Source: Oscillatoriaceae cyanobacterium Prado104 (GTDB lineage Bacteria > Cyanobacteriota > Cyanobacteriia > Cyanobacteriales > Microcoleaceae). Taken from it: 41,227 nt of DNA. The stretch is from assembly GCA_025454405.1 (NCBI GenBank), contig JALOON010000067.1:1-41227 (forward strand). Direction: 5' to 3'. Positions 1 to 8,565 of the stretch are shown one piece after another. How positions within the stretch are numbered: the stretch's first letter is position 1; each line of letters starts with the position of its first letter. The notes under the pieces were generated by a model, which saw only the letters and a list, made by a program, of their open reading frames with translations, searched no databases and was not told the origin of the DNA. The translations under genes were made by a program, and so were the position numbers.

Positions 1-93
1 CATGGCTACACAATTGTCACTGCCAAATGGCTAAAACTAATACAGCTCAAAGAATACAGCCACCGAAACTACCCCCTCCGGGGGTAAGTTCCG

Positions 94-324
94 TTTAAAC
101 TTTAAACTTTTCCCCGATGCGACGCATTGACTCGTTCCCAGGCTCTGCCTGGGAATTGACTCGTTCCCAGGCAGAGCCTGGGAATGCAGATCGCGAGGCT
201 CTGCCTCGAATGTACCCTTCGCCAGCCACGCGAGGCAGAGCCTCGGGACCTCGGTTCCCAGGCACAGCCTGGGAACCAGTAAATCGAATTTAAACTTTAA
301 ACTTTTCCCCAATGCGACGCATTG
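94..324. repeat. Palindrome cluster flanked by a 36-bp duplication of the dapL 3' end
   Basis: Five perfect or near-perfect palindromes lie in a row at 135-155, 164-184, 194-208, 231-245 and 255-275. They have two types of arm, TTCCCAGGC/GCCTGGGAA and CGAGGC/GCCTCG. The block is bracketed by a 36-bp direct repeat (94-129 and 289-324, one mismatch). The right copy contains the last codons and stop of dapL. The same palindrome types recur at 22127-22254, so this is a dispersed REP-like family. It could act as a terminator for dapL. Coordinates and symmetry are read directly; mobility is inference. Confidence 0.75.
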
Positions 325-1528
325 CTTCCTCGACATTCTCGCGACTGTTAAAGGCTGAAATGCGGAAATAACCCTCGCCCGCCGCACCGAAACCAGAACC
401 GGGCGTTCCTACAACATTTACAGTTTGCAGCAACTTGTCGAAAAACTCCCAACTCGACAAATTACCAGGAGTTTTCACCCACACGTAAGGCGCGTTTTCT
501 CCACCGTAAACTTTGATTCCCGCCGCTGTTAATTTCTCGCGAATCATCGCGGCATTTGCCATGTAAAAAGCAACTAACTCCTTAATTTGTGTCTGTCCTT
601 CCTCAGAATAAACCGCCTCAGCACCGCGCTGCACGATGTAAGAAACGCCGTTAAATTTAGTCGATTGGCGGCGGTTCCACAATTTCCAAATTTCGACATC
701 GCTACCGTCAGCAGCTTTGCCTTTCAAAGTCTTTGGCACAACTGTTAAAGCGCAGCGAGTACCTGTAAAACCGGCATTTTTTGAAAAAGAACGAAATTCG
801 ATCGCGCAATCCCTCGCCCCCGGAATTTCGTAAATAGAATGCGGCAAACTCGGATCGGTAATGTACGCTTCGTAAGCAGCATCGAAGAAAATAATCGAAC
901 CGTTAGCTTTGGCGTAATCTACCCATTTTTGCAAGTATTCTTTAGTTGCCGTCGCCCCTGTCGGGTTGTTGGGAAAACACAAGTAAATTAAATCGACTTG
1001 TTTGTCTGTCGGAATTTCCGCTGTAAAATTATTTTCTGCGGAAATCGGCAGGTAAACTAAGCCTGCATATTCACCTTTTTCGTTGGCATTTCCCGTGTGT
1101 CCTGCCATCACGTTAGTGTCGGCGTATACGGGATAAACTGGATCGGTCAGGGCGATCGTGTTATTGTTGCCAAAGATATCGAGAATGTTGCCGCAGTCGC
1201 ATTTTGAACCGTCGGAAATAAAGATTTCTGCAGCGTCAACTTCGCATCCCCGCGCCTGAAAATCGTACTTGGCAATTTTCTCCCGCAGCCAGCCGTAACC
1301 TTGTTCTGGGCCGTATCCTTTAAATGTATCCCGCGAACCCATATCTTCCACTGCTTTTACCATCGCCGCGCGGCAAGCTGCCGGTAAGGGTTCGGTTACA
1401 TCGCCGATTCCCAGCCGAATAATCGGTGCGTCGGGATGCGATGCTGCATAGGCATTTACCCGCTTGGCAATCTCGGGAAACAGGTAGCCGGCTTGGAGTT
1501 TGAGATAATTGTCGTTAATAGTTGCCAT
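290..1528 (-). CDS. dapL: LL-diaminopimelate aminotransferase
   Basis: A PLP-dependent class I/II aminotransferase that converts tetrahydrodipicolinate directly to LL-diaminopimelate, the short lysine/peptidoglycan route used by cyanobacteria and plants. It has 412 aa, the normal length for the family. The N-terminus reads INDNYLKLQAGYLFPEI, and a RLGIGDVTEPLP segment follows near residue 38. The FPNNPTGA motif lies near residue 185, and the Schiff-base lysine is K250 in SFSKNAGFTGTR. The start is the ATG at 1528. The last codons are duplicated downstream (94-129). No same-strand partner is close, so it is probably transcribed alone. Confidence 0.95.
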   Translation of the reverse strand: MATINDNYLKLQAGYLFPEIAKRVNAYAASHPDAPIIRLGIGDVTEPLPAACRAAMVKAVEDMGSRDTFKGYGPEQGYGWLREKIAKYDFQARGCEVDAAEIFISDGSKCDCGNILDIFGNNNTIALTDPVYPVYADTNVMAGHTGNANEKGEYAGLVYLPISAENNFTAEIPTDKQVDLIYLCFPNNPTGATATKEYLQKWVDYAKANGSIIFFDAAYEAYITDPSLPHSIYEIPGARDCAIEFRSFSKNAGFTGTRCALTVVPKTLKGKAADGSDVEIWKLWNRRQSTKFNGVSYIVQRGAEAVYSEEGQTQIKELVAFYMANAAMIREKLTAAGIKVYGGENAPYVWVKTPGNLSSWEFFDKLLQTVNVVGTPGSGFGAAGEGYFRISAFNSRENVEEAMRRIGEKFKV

Positions 1529-2184
1529 ATTGGATGCTGCAATTGTCGTAGATCAAATAGCTTACAGCATCGTTGTACGCTCTCTGACTTCAGATAGGCG
1601 AGTTTAGCATTTGAGATTTGATATTTTAGTTTTTCAATAGCACAAGAGGGAATAAAATTATCTTTTTATTCCTTACCATCAGATTTTTTTTGAATGAACC
1701 GCGAAGACGCGAAGGACGCGAAGGTAGAGAAAAGAGGAAGTAGGAAATCTTCGCTTTGAGATGGGAGTAAATTGATGTTGCAATATCTCTGACTTTAGAT
1801 AGGCGATGTTGCAAGCTAGTGAAGTTTATGCTGGTAAATGTTCGATCGACCTGATTGAGGAACCAAGTATGAGTATCAGTTTTTCTAATTTTTGTAGCAA
1901 GAATTTTGATAAATGGTATAATGACTGAGATCGCAGCCGTTTAATTAGCGATAATTCTTGTTGGGGCGGGTTCGCCAGTCATTGCTGCTAACAATCTTCA
2001 ATACCAAAAACTCGCCCCAAGCGGGTATTGGGGTCAAGCAACCAGATACGAAATGAAGTGTTTGTTGCAACCAAAAGCAGCAGCGGATTTGTTAAAGGCA
2101 AATTCTCGATCGGTGCAAAGGTCGAGATTTTTTGCGATTCTCTTTTTTGCAATTGTCTTTACCTAAAGTAAAGCAAAAAGTTCG
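1529..2184. other. Intergenic region between dapL and uvsE
   Basis: There is no convincing gene in these 656 bp, which hold divergent upstream regions for dapL and uvsE. A related word (CTCTGACTT or CTCTGACTTTAG followed by ATAGGCGA) occurs twice near 1580 and 1787. An inverted pair TTGGGGCGGG / CTCGCCCCAA lies near 1960-2020. A short A-rich stretch with GAAGACGCGAAGGACGCGAAG occurs near 1697. Confidence 0.5.
1914..1922 (+). promoter_or_regulatory. Candidate extended -10 promoter upstream of uvsE
   Basis: The sequence TGGTATAAT fits TGnTATAAT and lies about 260 bp upstream of uvsE in the right orientation. No strong -35 is present at normal spacing, which is acceptable for an extended -10. 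A weak assignment from pattern only. Confidence 0.3.
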
Positions 2185-3162
2185 ATGCAGGGCTACATTA
2201 AAAATCCTATCAAAATGAGCAAGGTCAATCAGTTCTCAAACAAGGCAAAAGTTCCCGAATTGGGATTAGTCTGCATTACAGCATCCGATGCAGTGCGCTT
2301 CCGTACAGTTACGCGCAAGCGCCTGTTGCAGCTAACTGAAACCGAACAAGTAACTGTCCTGCAGAATTTGTATGCTGAAAACTTAAAGCGACTTGAAAAA
2401 GCGATCGACTTTTGTTTTGCTAACAGAATTAAGCTTTATCGCATGACTTCCGCACTCTTCCCTTTTGCAGATACAAATTTGGGGGAGAATGTGTTGAAAT
2501 CTATGAGTGAAGAACTGCAAAAAACGGGCGATCGAGCTTTGTCTTTTGGCATTCGTTTGGTACTCCATCCCGACCAATTCGTAGTTCTCAGTTCCGACAA
2601 AATTTCAGTTGTGGAAAACAGCATTAAAATCCTGGCAACTCATGCTTTAATATTAGATATGTTGGGACAACCCCGATCGCCCTTGGCATTGATGAACATT
2701 CACGGAGGCAAGAGCGATCGATCGGCACAACTCAAGTCTGTCATCCGCGATTTGCCCGACTCAATTCGATCGCGCTTGACTTTTGAAAATGACGAATATG
2801 CCTACAGTTCCTCGGAACTTTTAGAAATTTGTCTTGATGTTGGAGTACCGATGGTTTTTGACGCGCACCATCACGTCATTCACGAAAAGCTAGAAACTTA
2901 CGACGATGCGAGTGTGGGGGAAATGCTAGCAGCAGCCCGCATTACTTGGCCGCTTCCCGAATGGCAATTAGTACACATTTCCAATGGCAAAGATTTTTTT
3001 GCCGATCCGCGCCACAGCGATTTAATTTCTGTGATGCCTGAGTGTTATTATGATGCGCCGTGGATTGAAGTGGAAGCTAAGTTGAAGGAGTTGGCGATTG
3101 AAAAGTTGCGGGATGAATGGTTGGGGAAGAAAGTTCCTGAATTAAGCGGTATAGCGGGGTAA
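2185..3162 (+). CDS. uvsE: UV damage endonuclease (UVDE/UvsE family)
   Basis: An AP-endonuclease-like TIM-barrel enzyme that nicks DNA 5' to UV photoproducts, giving a light-independent repair route. It has 325 aa (about 315 if the second ATG, at 2215, is used; MSKVNQFSNKAK looks the more natural start). Metal-ligand motifs appear in order: RMTSALFPFAD (residue 86), LVLHPDQF with H128, NIHGGKSDR with H173, LTFENDEYAYS with E201, FDAHHHVIH with D226 and H228-230, and LVHISNG with H264. All expected ligand positions are occupied, so it should be active. It stands alone between two non-coding stretches. Confidence 0.93.
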   Translation: MQGYIKNPIKMSKVNQFSNKAKVPELGLVCITASDAVRFRTVTRKRLLQLTETEQVTVLQNLYAENLKRLEKAIDFCFANRIKLYRMTSALFPFADTNLGENVLKSMSEELQKTGDRALSFGIRLVLHPDQFVVLSSDKISVVENSIKILATHALILDMLGQPRSPLALMNIHGGKSDRSAQLKSVIRDLPDSIRSRLTFENDEYAYSSSELLEICLDVGVPMVFDAHHHVIHEKLETYDDASVGEMLAAARITWPLPEWQLVHISNGKDFFADPRHSDLISVMPECYYDAPWIEVEAKLKELAIEKLRDEWLGKKVPELSGIAG

Positions 3163-3577
3163 TTCCGAGAGTTGGATAGTTTGATAGTCTGACAGTCTGA
3201 AAGAGTGTTTAAACCCTAGCGAACTCTGAGATATGCCCACAATCTCTTGCATACAATAGTCTTTGAAATTACCGACAAACCCGCCAGGGAATCAATTCCC
3301 CGTCTCCTAGCGAAAGTCGGTTTTCAACCGACTGCCAAACCTCAATTAAATTATCGCAAATCCCAGTCCTCTTTGAGAGGACTTTCGCTATGAGACAGGG
3401 GTTTTCAACCCCTGGCGGACTCTGAAACACACTCACAATCTCTCGCTTACATATGATATAATTGCCGTAACAATAAACAATCAAATTCTAAAGTCGTTAA
3501 AACCGACTTTAGCTGGGAGTCGCAGGTTTAAACCCCTGCCAGGTTTCGGAAAAATGCGTGAATACCATCTATAAAAT
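3163..3577. repeat. Intergenic block of short perfect hairpins
   Basis: No gene is seen. Three 19-nt palindromes, each an 8-bp stem with a 3-nt loop, lie at 3315-3333 (AGTCGGTT/AACCGACT), 3365-3383 (AGTCCTCT/AGAGGACT) and 3396-3414 (CAGGGGTT/AACCCCTG). The 24-mer at 3377-3400 recurs inverted with one mismatch at 13964-13986, so this is a dispersed family. Related hairpins also follow the next gene (4284-4303 and 4317-4331). Confidence 0.65.
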
Positions 3578-4261
3578 ATGTGCGGAAGATTCACTTTAAA
3601 TACCCCAGCTCAAATCCTAGCGGAATTTTTCAAACTTGCCGAAATTCCCGACATCAAACCGCGATACAATATCGCCCCAACTCAAGCAGTTGCCACAGTC
3701 ACAGTTGCGCCAGAAAAAATGCAGCGCCAGTTTCAATTTATCCGCTGGGGTTTGATTCCCAGTTGGGCGAAAGATGCTAAAATAGGAAATCGGACAATTA
3801 ATGCTCGATCGGAAACTGTTGCAGAAAAACCGGCTTTTCGCAGCGCCATCAAACACAGGCGGTGTTTGATAGTTGCCGACGGTTTCTACGAATGGCAGCA
3901 GCAGGGAAAAACCAAACAACCTTATTATTTTCAAATGGCAGACAGCCAGCCTTTTGCTTTTGCGGGTTTGTGGGAAAATTGGGAATCTCCAGAAGGAGAA
4001 AACATTGCATCTTGCAGTATAATTACCACAGCAGCTAATGAAACTGTACTGCCAGTGCACGATCGAATGCCCGCGATCCTGCCCGACAGCGATTGGCAAC
4101 AGTGGCTCGATCCTGCAATTACCAATTCTCAACAAGTTTTGCCGTTGTTAAAGCCCTACAATCCAGCAGCAATGAAAGCAAATGCAGTAAGTGCGATCGT
4201 CAACAATCCCAAGATAGAAAGCCCCGAGTGCATTCAAGCAATTGAAGAAAGTTGTAGTTAA
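3578..4261 (+). CDS. SRAP domain protein (YedK/HMCES-type abasic-site protease)
   Basis: Proteins of this family trap abasic sites in single-stranded DNA by a thiazolidine link to the N-terminal cysteine and so protect replication forks. The 227 aa begin MCGRFTL, with catalytic Cys2 exposed once Met1 is removed, which fixes the start at 3578. Other family residues are present: RYNIAPTQ (N31), INARSET (N75, E79), DGFYEWQ (E105) and LPVHDRMP (H161). Length is normal. The gene lies between two hairpin-rich gaps with no operon partner. Whether this copy is SOS-regulated cannot be judged; I saw no clear LexA box. Confidence 0.93.
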   Translation: MCGRFTLNTPAQILAEFFKLAEIPDIKPRYNIAPTQAVATVTVAPEKMQRQFQFIRWGLIPSWAKDAKIGNRTINARSETVAEKPAFRSAIKHRRCLIVADGFYEWQQQGKTKQPYYFQMADSQPFAFAGLWENWESPEGENIASCSIITTAANETVLPVHDRMPAILPDSDWQQWLDPAITNSQQVLPLLKPYNPAAMKANAVSAIVNNPKIESPECIQAIEESCS

Positions 4262-4283
4262 TATCGGCTGCTGTTTGATTCTT

Positions 4284-4331
4284 AAGTCGGCGCAGGCCGA
4301 CTTGGTGCGTATAGTTGCGGTTTTCAACCGC
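4284..4331. repeat. Paired palindromes after the SRAP gene
   Basis: AAGTCGGC-GCAG-GCCGACTT (4284-4303) and GCGGTT-TTC-AACCGC (4317-4331) are two perfect hairpins belonging to the same family as those at 3315-3414. They could end SRAP transcription, but neither has a following T-run. Confidence 0.55.
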
Positions 4332-4383
4332 CGAATGATAAAGTAGGTGAATAATCTCGACTGAGTATTGCGCGCTGCGACAA

Positions 4384-4449
4384 AGAAACCGGGTTTTTTA
4401 CCAAATCTATCGGTCACAATCGAGTATTTTCGTAAAAAACCCGGTTTCT
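4384..4449. terminator. 18-bp inverted repeat, candidate bidirectional terminator
   Basis: AGAAACCGGGTTTTTTAC (4384-4401) is mirrored exactly by its reverse complement at 4432-4449, around a 30-nt loop. Each arm carries a T/A run, so a transcript from either strand ends in U-rich sequence. It sits between the SRAP and cupin genes. A near-identical structure lies at 27211-27277, so it may be a mobile repeat acting as a terminator. Confidence 0.5.
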
Positions 4450-4479
4450 CGACCTTGCGTATAATAACATTAAATTAAT

Positions 4480-4965
4480 ATGACAGAGAAAAAAACATTT
4501 ATTTTACGAACGACAGAAATAGCCGAAAAAACAGCTAGTTTCTCCCATCCTTGGAATCCTAACTCATTGATTATTGGCACCCAAATCAGTCGTTTAACAG
4601 GACTCAAAAGAACCGGTGTCAGTCTGGCGAAGATTCCCCCCGGTAAAGAATCTTTTATCTATCATTCTCACGATCGAGAAGAAGAATGGATTTATATTAT
4701 TTCAGGTCGGGGAATTGCCGAAATTGATGGTGAGGAATTTGAAGTCAGTGCGGGGGATTTTATGGGATTTCCCACACCATCAGTAGCGCATCATTTGCGC
4801 AACCCTTTTGATGAAGAGCTAGTTTATCTCATGGGCGGGGAAAATCTTGATGTTGAAATCGCCGACTTTCCCCGTCTGGGTAAGCGAATGCTGCGCCGTG
4901 AAGGGAATATCGAGATTTACGATACTTCCAGCGCTCAAAGTTTCGGCCCGCTGGAAAATACCTAA
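4480..4965 (+). CDS. Cupin domain protein
   Basis: A small (161 aa) single-domain cupin of unknown substrate. The conserved cupin 2 pattern is visible: motif 1 near residue 63 (YHSHDREEEWIYIISGRG, with H63, H65, E69 as likely metal ligands) followed by EIDGEEFEVSAGDFMGFP, and motif 2 in PSVAHHLRNPFDEELVYL. The start is the ATG at 4480, following an AT-rich stretch. A VOC-family gene follows about 120 bp downstream on the same strand; the two could be co-transcribed, but nothing links them biochemically. Confidence 0.85.
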   Translation: MTEKKTFILRTTEIAEKTASFSHPWNPNSLIIGTQISRLTGLKRTGVSLAKIPPGKESFIYHSHDREEEWIYIISGRGIAEIDGEEFEVSAGDFMGFPTPSVAHHLRNPFDEELVYLMGGENLDVEIADFPRLGKRMLRREGNIEIYDTSSAQSFGPLENT

Positions 4966-5082
4966 AAAAAGTTAACCGATTGCAGCGATCGAAAATTATT
5001 ACAACCGACAAAACCGAGATAGTTTGAGTTATAATATTTGCTCAAACATTTTCTTCATCTTAACACCAGCAAAATAAAAAAT

Positions 5083-5469
5083 ATGATTGGATATGTCACC
5101 CTCGGTACGAACGATCTGGAAAGTGCAGTCAAGTTTTATGATGCTTTGTTTGCTGAAATTGGCGCTAAAAGATTCATGGAAGAAGAGCAATTTATCGCCT
5201 GGAGTGTTTCCCCAGAACTACCATCACTTGCGGTTACAAAACCATTTGATGGTAACAAAGCAACAGTCGGCAATGGAGTAATGGTAGCTTTGCAAGTTGA
5301 CAGTCCAGAAAAAGTAGACCTAGTTTATAATAAAGCGATCGAACTTGGCGCTAAGGATGAAGGACCTGCGGGACCTAGAGACTATTTACCGGGTTTTTAT
5401 GCCGGATATTTCCGGGATCTTGATGGGAATAAGCTGAACGTATTTTGCATGACTGAGCCAAGCACTTAA
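5083..5469 (+). CDS. VOC family protein (glyoxalase/bleomycin resistance-like)
   Basis: A vicinal-oxygen-chelate fold protein of 128 aa when started at the ATG at 5083 (MIGYVTLGTNDLESAVKFYD). This is the usual N-terminus of the family, and I prefer it to an in-frame TTG at 5038. The C-terminal strand reads GFYAGYFRDLDGNKLNVFCM, with the conserved aromatic-x-x-D-x-D-G-N-K pattern. The family covers lyases, dioxygenases and binding proteins; substrate is not predictable here. It follows the cupin gene on the same strand. Confidence 0.88.
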   Translation: MIGYVTLGTNDLESAVKFYDALFAEIGAKRFMEEEQFIAWSVSPELPSLAVTKPFDGNKATVGNGVMVALQVDSPEKVDLVYNKAIELGAKDEGPAGPRDYLPGFYAGYFRDLDGNKLNVFCMTEPST

Positions 5470-5487
5470 GATTTTCTGCAAATTTAG

Positions 5488-5542
5488 TTTGTAGTGAAGA
5501 CTTGATTTCTTAAATCCTGAGAAATTTAGCCATCACTACAAA
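5488..5542. repeat. Hairpin repeat with TTTGTAGTG / CACTACAAA ends
   Basis: A 55-nt element bounded by a 9-bp inverted repeat follows the VOC gene. The same ends (TTTGTAGT...ACTACAAA) bound the tandem elements at 12449-12606, so this is a dispersed MITE- or REP-like family. It may also help terminate the VOC transcript. Confidence 0.55.
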
Positions 5543-5623
5543 CAGTGTCAATCGAAAGTCGAAAGTAGAAGGCAGAATTTTGGATTTTGTCCACCGCTAA
5601 TTGCCAACTAACTAATGACTAAA

Positions 5624-6241
5624 TTAACTTTCGTACATCCTCGCTTCAAGTGCGTCGGGATTCTCCTCGCAATATTCCTCAAAAGCGGTTTTTTCAAGTT
5701 TCATCGATCGCTGGTGAGCGGCTTCAGCCTGCATTTCCTCTACAATATCCCAGGCTGCCGCACACTCTTTAGAAGTAGCACCTTTCTGAGCGCAAATAGC
5801 TCTCGCCTCCGCGATCGCTTTTTCAATTTCATCCTCCAAAAGCAAGCTTTTTGGCTTCTGCACAAAATCGCTTTTTGTCAAGATATCCGTTACCGAAATA
5901 ATGCCCAGCAATTTGTCCTTAATTACCGGAGCCCGACGGATGCGAGTATTGGCAAACAGTCTCGCTACGTATTCCACACCCAAGTCAGGATTTACCGTAA
6001 TGCAAGGCTTGGTCATAATCTCGAAGACTCGGACTTTTTTCGGGTCTACCCCGTAAGCTGTCACTTTATAAATAATATCTGTCTCAGTGACAATGCCGTA
6101 GGAGTCCTGCTCGTGGCGGCGTTCGACAATTAACGCGCGCAGACAAAGTTCGTTCATCATTGCTACGGCTTCAGCCACAGTTGCCGAGCCGCGAATGGTG
6201 ACAACTTCTGTCGTCATGATATCTTGGGCTTTCATCATCAT
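5624..6241 (-). CDS. Tandem CBS domain protein
   Basis: A stand-alone CBS pair, which typically binds adenylates and regulates a partner. The chosen start (ATG at 6241, MMMKAQDIMTTEVVTI) gives 205 aa and is preceded by GGGAG about 8 nt upstream; the frame stays open to an ATG at 6313 (229 aa). CBS 1 covers roughly residues 3-62 (DIMTTEVVTIRGSATVAEAV...GIVTETDI), and CBS 2 about 70-125 (IMTKPCITVNPDLGVEYVA...GIISVTDIL). The tail of about 70 aa is acidic and helical. No operon partner is seen; the Uma2 gene upstream is on the same strand, 38 bp before the longer start. Confidence 0.88.
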   Translation of the reverse strand: MMMKAQDIMTTEVVTIRGSATVAEAVAMMNELCLRALIVERRHEQDSYGIVTETDIIYKVTAYGVDPKKVRVFEIMTKPCITVNPDLGVEYVARLFANTRIRRAPVIKDKLLGIISVTDILTKSDFVQKPKSLLLEDEIEKAIAEARAICAQKGATSKECAAAWDIVEEMQAEAAHQRSMKLEKTAFEEYCEENPDALEARMYES

Positions 6242-6350
6242 TTTTGCTTGCTCCCACTTTGTGTACTCTGGCGCGTCCCGATTTGCGATCGAGAATTTGA
6301 CTCCCATTATCATAAGACTTTAAGGGCGATCGATTGCGGGCGATCGGCTA

Positions 6351-7193
6351 TCAATTTCCTCCTACCAAGCGCTGTACCTCCTCAATGGATTTATCCATGA
6401 TTTGTGAGATTTGTTCTAAACTCATACCAGAGTTGAAAAGTTGAGTGGCCGTCCTGCTCAGAGTCGATTCCGCAGTCAGTCTTGCTTGTTCTGCAGCTAG
6501 TCTTGCTTGTTGTTCGGCAACTCTGGCTTGTTCTGCCGCCAGTCTTGCTTGTTCTGCAGCCAGTCTTGCTTGTTGTTCGGCAAATCTCGCCTGTTCCGAC
6601 TCCTGATAAGTCTTCAGAAACTCTCCGGTTTGCGGGTCTTTAAACCTCAATTCTCCTGATATTAAATGCAGTTCCAACTCCAGCACTTCGCTGTACAACC
6701 ACAAGGTATCGAATGCTATATTATTTGCTGGTATCGGTTCGTATTCCCCATTTACCAACCTCAATCCCTGTAAAATCGGATTCAAATAATCCCCCGACGG
6801 GTCGTACTGAAAATATTCTCTTACTCCTAACTTTTGGTAAGTTTCTGGTTTGGTTTTCTGGTCTTTGGCTTGCGTTGTTTCTGATGTGATTTCCATTACG
6901 AAATCCGGCGTAATTCCTCCTTCTTTCCATACTTGATAGATATCTCGCTTGCGTTTTGGCACTCCAAAGACTACGTACAAGTCTGGGGCGACTACTGCTT
7001 CCGGGTTGTCTGCTTCGTAATAGATAAATGAATTTGCCGATACGTAGACATCGCCTCGATTTTGGAAGAAAGCACCCACAGCTTCGACGCCATAAGTCAT
7101 GTAATCGCGCGTGATGTCACTTTCGGCCATCGGTTCTCCGTCACTGCTGGGATATTGAATTTCTTCCGGTGATATTTGAGTTGCAATTGTCAT
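6351..7193 (-). CDS. Uma2 family (DUF820) nuclease-fold protein with coiled-coil tail
   Basis: A PD-(D/E)xK-fold protein of the family greatly expanded in cyanobacteria; physiological role unknown. The core (about residues 15-190) shows APDLYVVFG, TPDFVMEITSE and YQKLGVREYFQYDP, which supply the D, E and K of the nuclease motif. Residues about 200-245 are heptad-like repeats of EQARLAAEQARVAEQQ, a predicted coiled coil that suggests oligomerisation. A short C-terminal helix follows (SLEQISQIMDKSIEEVQRL). 280 aa, ATG start at 7193. The repeated tail DNA (6465-6600) is internally repetitive. Confidence 0.9.
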   Translation of the reverse strand: MTIATQISPEEIQYPSSDGEPMAESDITRDYMTYGVEAVGAFFQNRGDVYVSANSFIYYEADNPEAVVAPDLYVVFGVPKRKRDIYQVWKEGGITPDFVMEITSETTQAKDQKTKPETYQKLGVREYFQYDPSGDYLNPILQGLRLVNGEYEPIPANNIAFDTLWLYSEVLELELHLISGELRFKDPQTGEFLKTYQESEQARFAEQQARLAAEQARLAAEQARVAEQQARLAAEQARLTAESTLSRTATQLFNSGMSLEQISQIMDKSIEEVQRLVGGN

Positions 7194-7232
7194 TTTTCAA
7201 TTTCCCTCAAAGTTGTTTCGATCGCTATTATT

Positions 7233-7262
7233 TTAACAATCAGTGGCAAACAGTTGTATAAT
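7233..7262 (+). promoter_or_regulatory. Candidate sigma70-type promoter of glpX
   Basis: TTAACA (7233-7238) and TATAAT (7257-7262) are separated by 18 bp and point toward glpX, implying a leader of about 240 nt. The rest of the 316-bp gap 7194-7509 contains a HIP1 site (GCGATCGC) and no other feature I can support. Confidence 0.5.
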
Positions 7263-7509
7263 AGATTGTTTAGCGCGATCGCCCGCACCACCATTCAAAC
7301 ATTAGTTCGCCAGAGCCGAGGATTACTCCCTACTCAAAAAGTAATCAAACAGAGCCGCCCGGATCGCAGCCCCCAGAATAAAAGAAGCAAAAGTTAACAA
7401 AAACTGAGCGACTGCTTGCGCTCGCAGAGATCCCCGCCTCTGATAAACTTGATGGCTGGGAGTGCAAATCAGCACAGGCTCGCATCCGCAGTTGGGAGGA
7501 TTTTAGTTC

Positions 7510-8547
7510 GTGGATAACGTAATCGGTTTAGAGATTATCGAAGTAGTCGAGCAGGCGGCGATCGCCTCAGCTCGATTGATGGGCAAAGGCGAGAAAGATG
7601 AAGCCGACAGAGTGGCTGTAGAAGCTATGCGCGAGCGGATGAACAAAATTCACATGCGCGGCCGTATCGTGATCGGAGAAGGCGAGCGTGACGATGCACC
7701 GATGCTTTACATCGGAGAAGAAGTGGGTATTTGCACCCGCGAAGATGCCAAAACTTTCTGCAATCCAGATGAATTGGTTGAAATTGACATCGCTGTCGAT
7801 CCCTGCGAAGGTACTAACCTAGTTGCTTACGGTCAAAACGGTTCGATGGCAGTTTTGGCAATCTCTGAGAAAGGAGGTTTGTTTGCTGCACCAGATTTCT
7901 ACATGAATAAATTGGCTGCTCCGGCGGCTGCTAAGAATCATGTAGATATTCGCAAAACGCCAACCCAAAACCTAAAAATTATCTCTGATTGCCTCGGTCG
8001 CAGTATTGAGGACTTGGTGGTGGTGGTGATGGATCGCCCCCGTCACAAAGATTTAATTAGTGAAATTCGGCAAGCGGGTGCCAGAGTGCGACTGATCAGC
8101 GACGGTGACGTTTCGGCTGCAATTTCTTGCGCGTTTTCCGGTTCCAACATCCACGCATTGATGGGTATCGGCGCAGCACCGGAAGGTGTAATTTCGGCGG
8201 CGGCAATGCGCTGTTTGGGCGGCCACTTCCAAGGTCAATTGATTTACGATCCGGCTGTTGTGAAAACTGGTTTGATCGGTGAAAGCAAAGAGAGCAATCT
8301 CGCCCGACTCAAAGAGATGGGCATCGATGACCCTGACAAGGTTTACAATGCTGAAGAGTTAGCTTCTGGGGAAACTGTTCTGTTTGCGGCTTGCGGGATT
8401 ACTCCGGGAACCCTGATGGAAGGAGTGCGCTTCTTTGGCGGCGGCGCTCGCACTCAGAGTTTGGTAATTTCTTCGCAGTCGAAAACTGCTCGGTTTGTGG
8501 ATACAATCCATATGTTTGACGCGCCGAGAAATCTGCAATTGAAGTAG
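7510..8547 (+). CDS. glpX: Fructose-1,6-/sedoheptulose-1,7-bisphosphatase, class II (GlpX type)
   Basis: The Calvin-cycle bisphosphatase of cyanobacteria, acting on both FBP and SBP. 345 aa, full length. The start is GTG at 7510, with GGGAGGA at 7494-7500 as a well-placed ribosome site and the conserved N-terminus MDNVIGLEIIEVVEQAAIAS. Metal and phosphate-site motifs are GEGERDDAP (from residue 56), DPCEGTN (97-103), and an SDGDVSAA segment about residue 197. Cyanobacterial homologues are known to be redox- and AMP-regulated; this sequence alone does not show that. A hairpin terminator follows. Confidence 0.95.
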   Translation: MDNVIGLEIIEVVEQAAIASARLMGKGEKDEADRVAVEAMRERMNKIHMRGRIVIGEGERDDAPMLYIGEEVGICTREDAKTFCNPDELVEIDIAVDPCEGTNLVAYGQNGSMAVLAISEKGGLFAAPDFYMNKLAAPAAAKNHVDIRKTPTQNLKIISDCLGRSIEDLVVVVMDRPRHKDLISEIRQAGARVRLISDGDVSAAISCAFSGSNIHALMGIGAAPEGVISAAAMRCLGGHFQGQLIYDPAVVKTGLIGESKESNLARLKEMGIDDPDKVYNAEELASGETVLFAACGITPGTLMEGVRFFGGGARTQSLVISSQSKTARFVDTIHMFDAPRNLQLK

Positions 8548-8565
8548 CGCTCGGTCATCAGTCAT

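Noticed and set aside
37..387. 116-aa minus-strand frame beside dapL
   Set aside because: It is made of palindromic repeat sequence and overlaps the dapL 3' end in another frame.
3617..4135. 172-aa frame antisense to the SRAP gene
   Set aside because: The SRAP frame has all family residues; the antisense protein has none.
5038..5082. Upstream TTG start for the VOC protein
   Set aside because: The extra residues (LKHFLHLNTSKIKN) are outside the family fold and the ATG at 5083 gives the usual N-terminus.
5615..6133. 172-aa frame antisense to the CBS gene
   Set aside because: The CBS frame is clearly coding; the opposite frame has no recognisable pattern.
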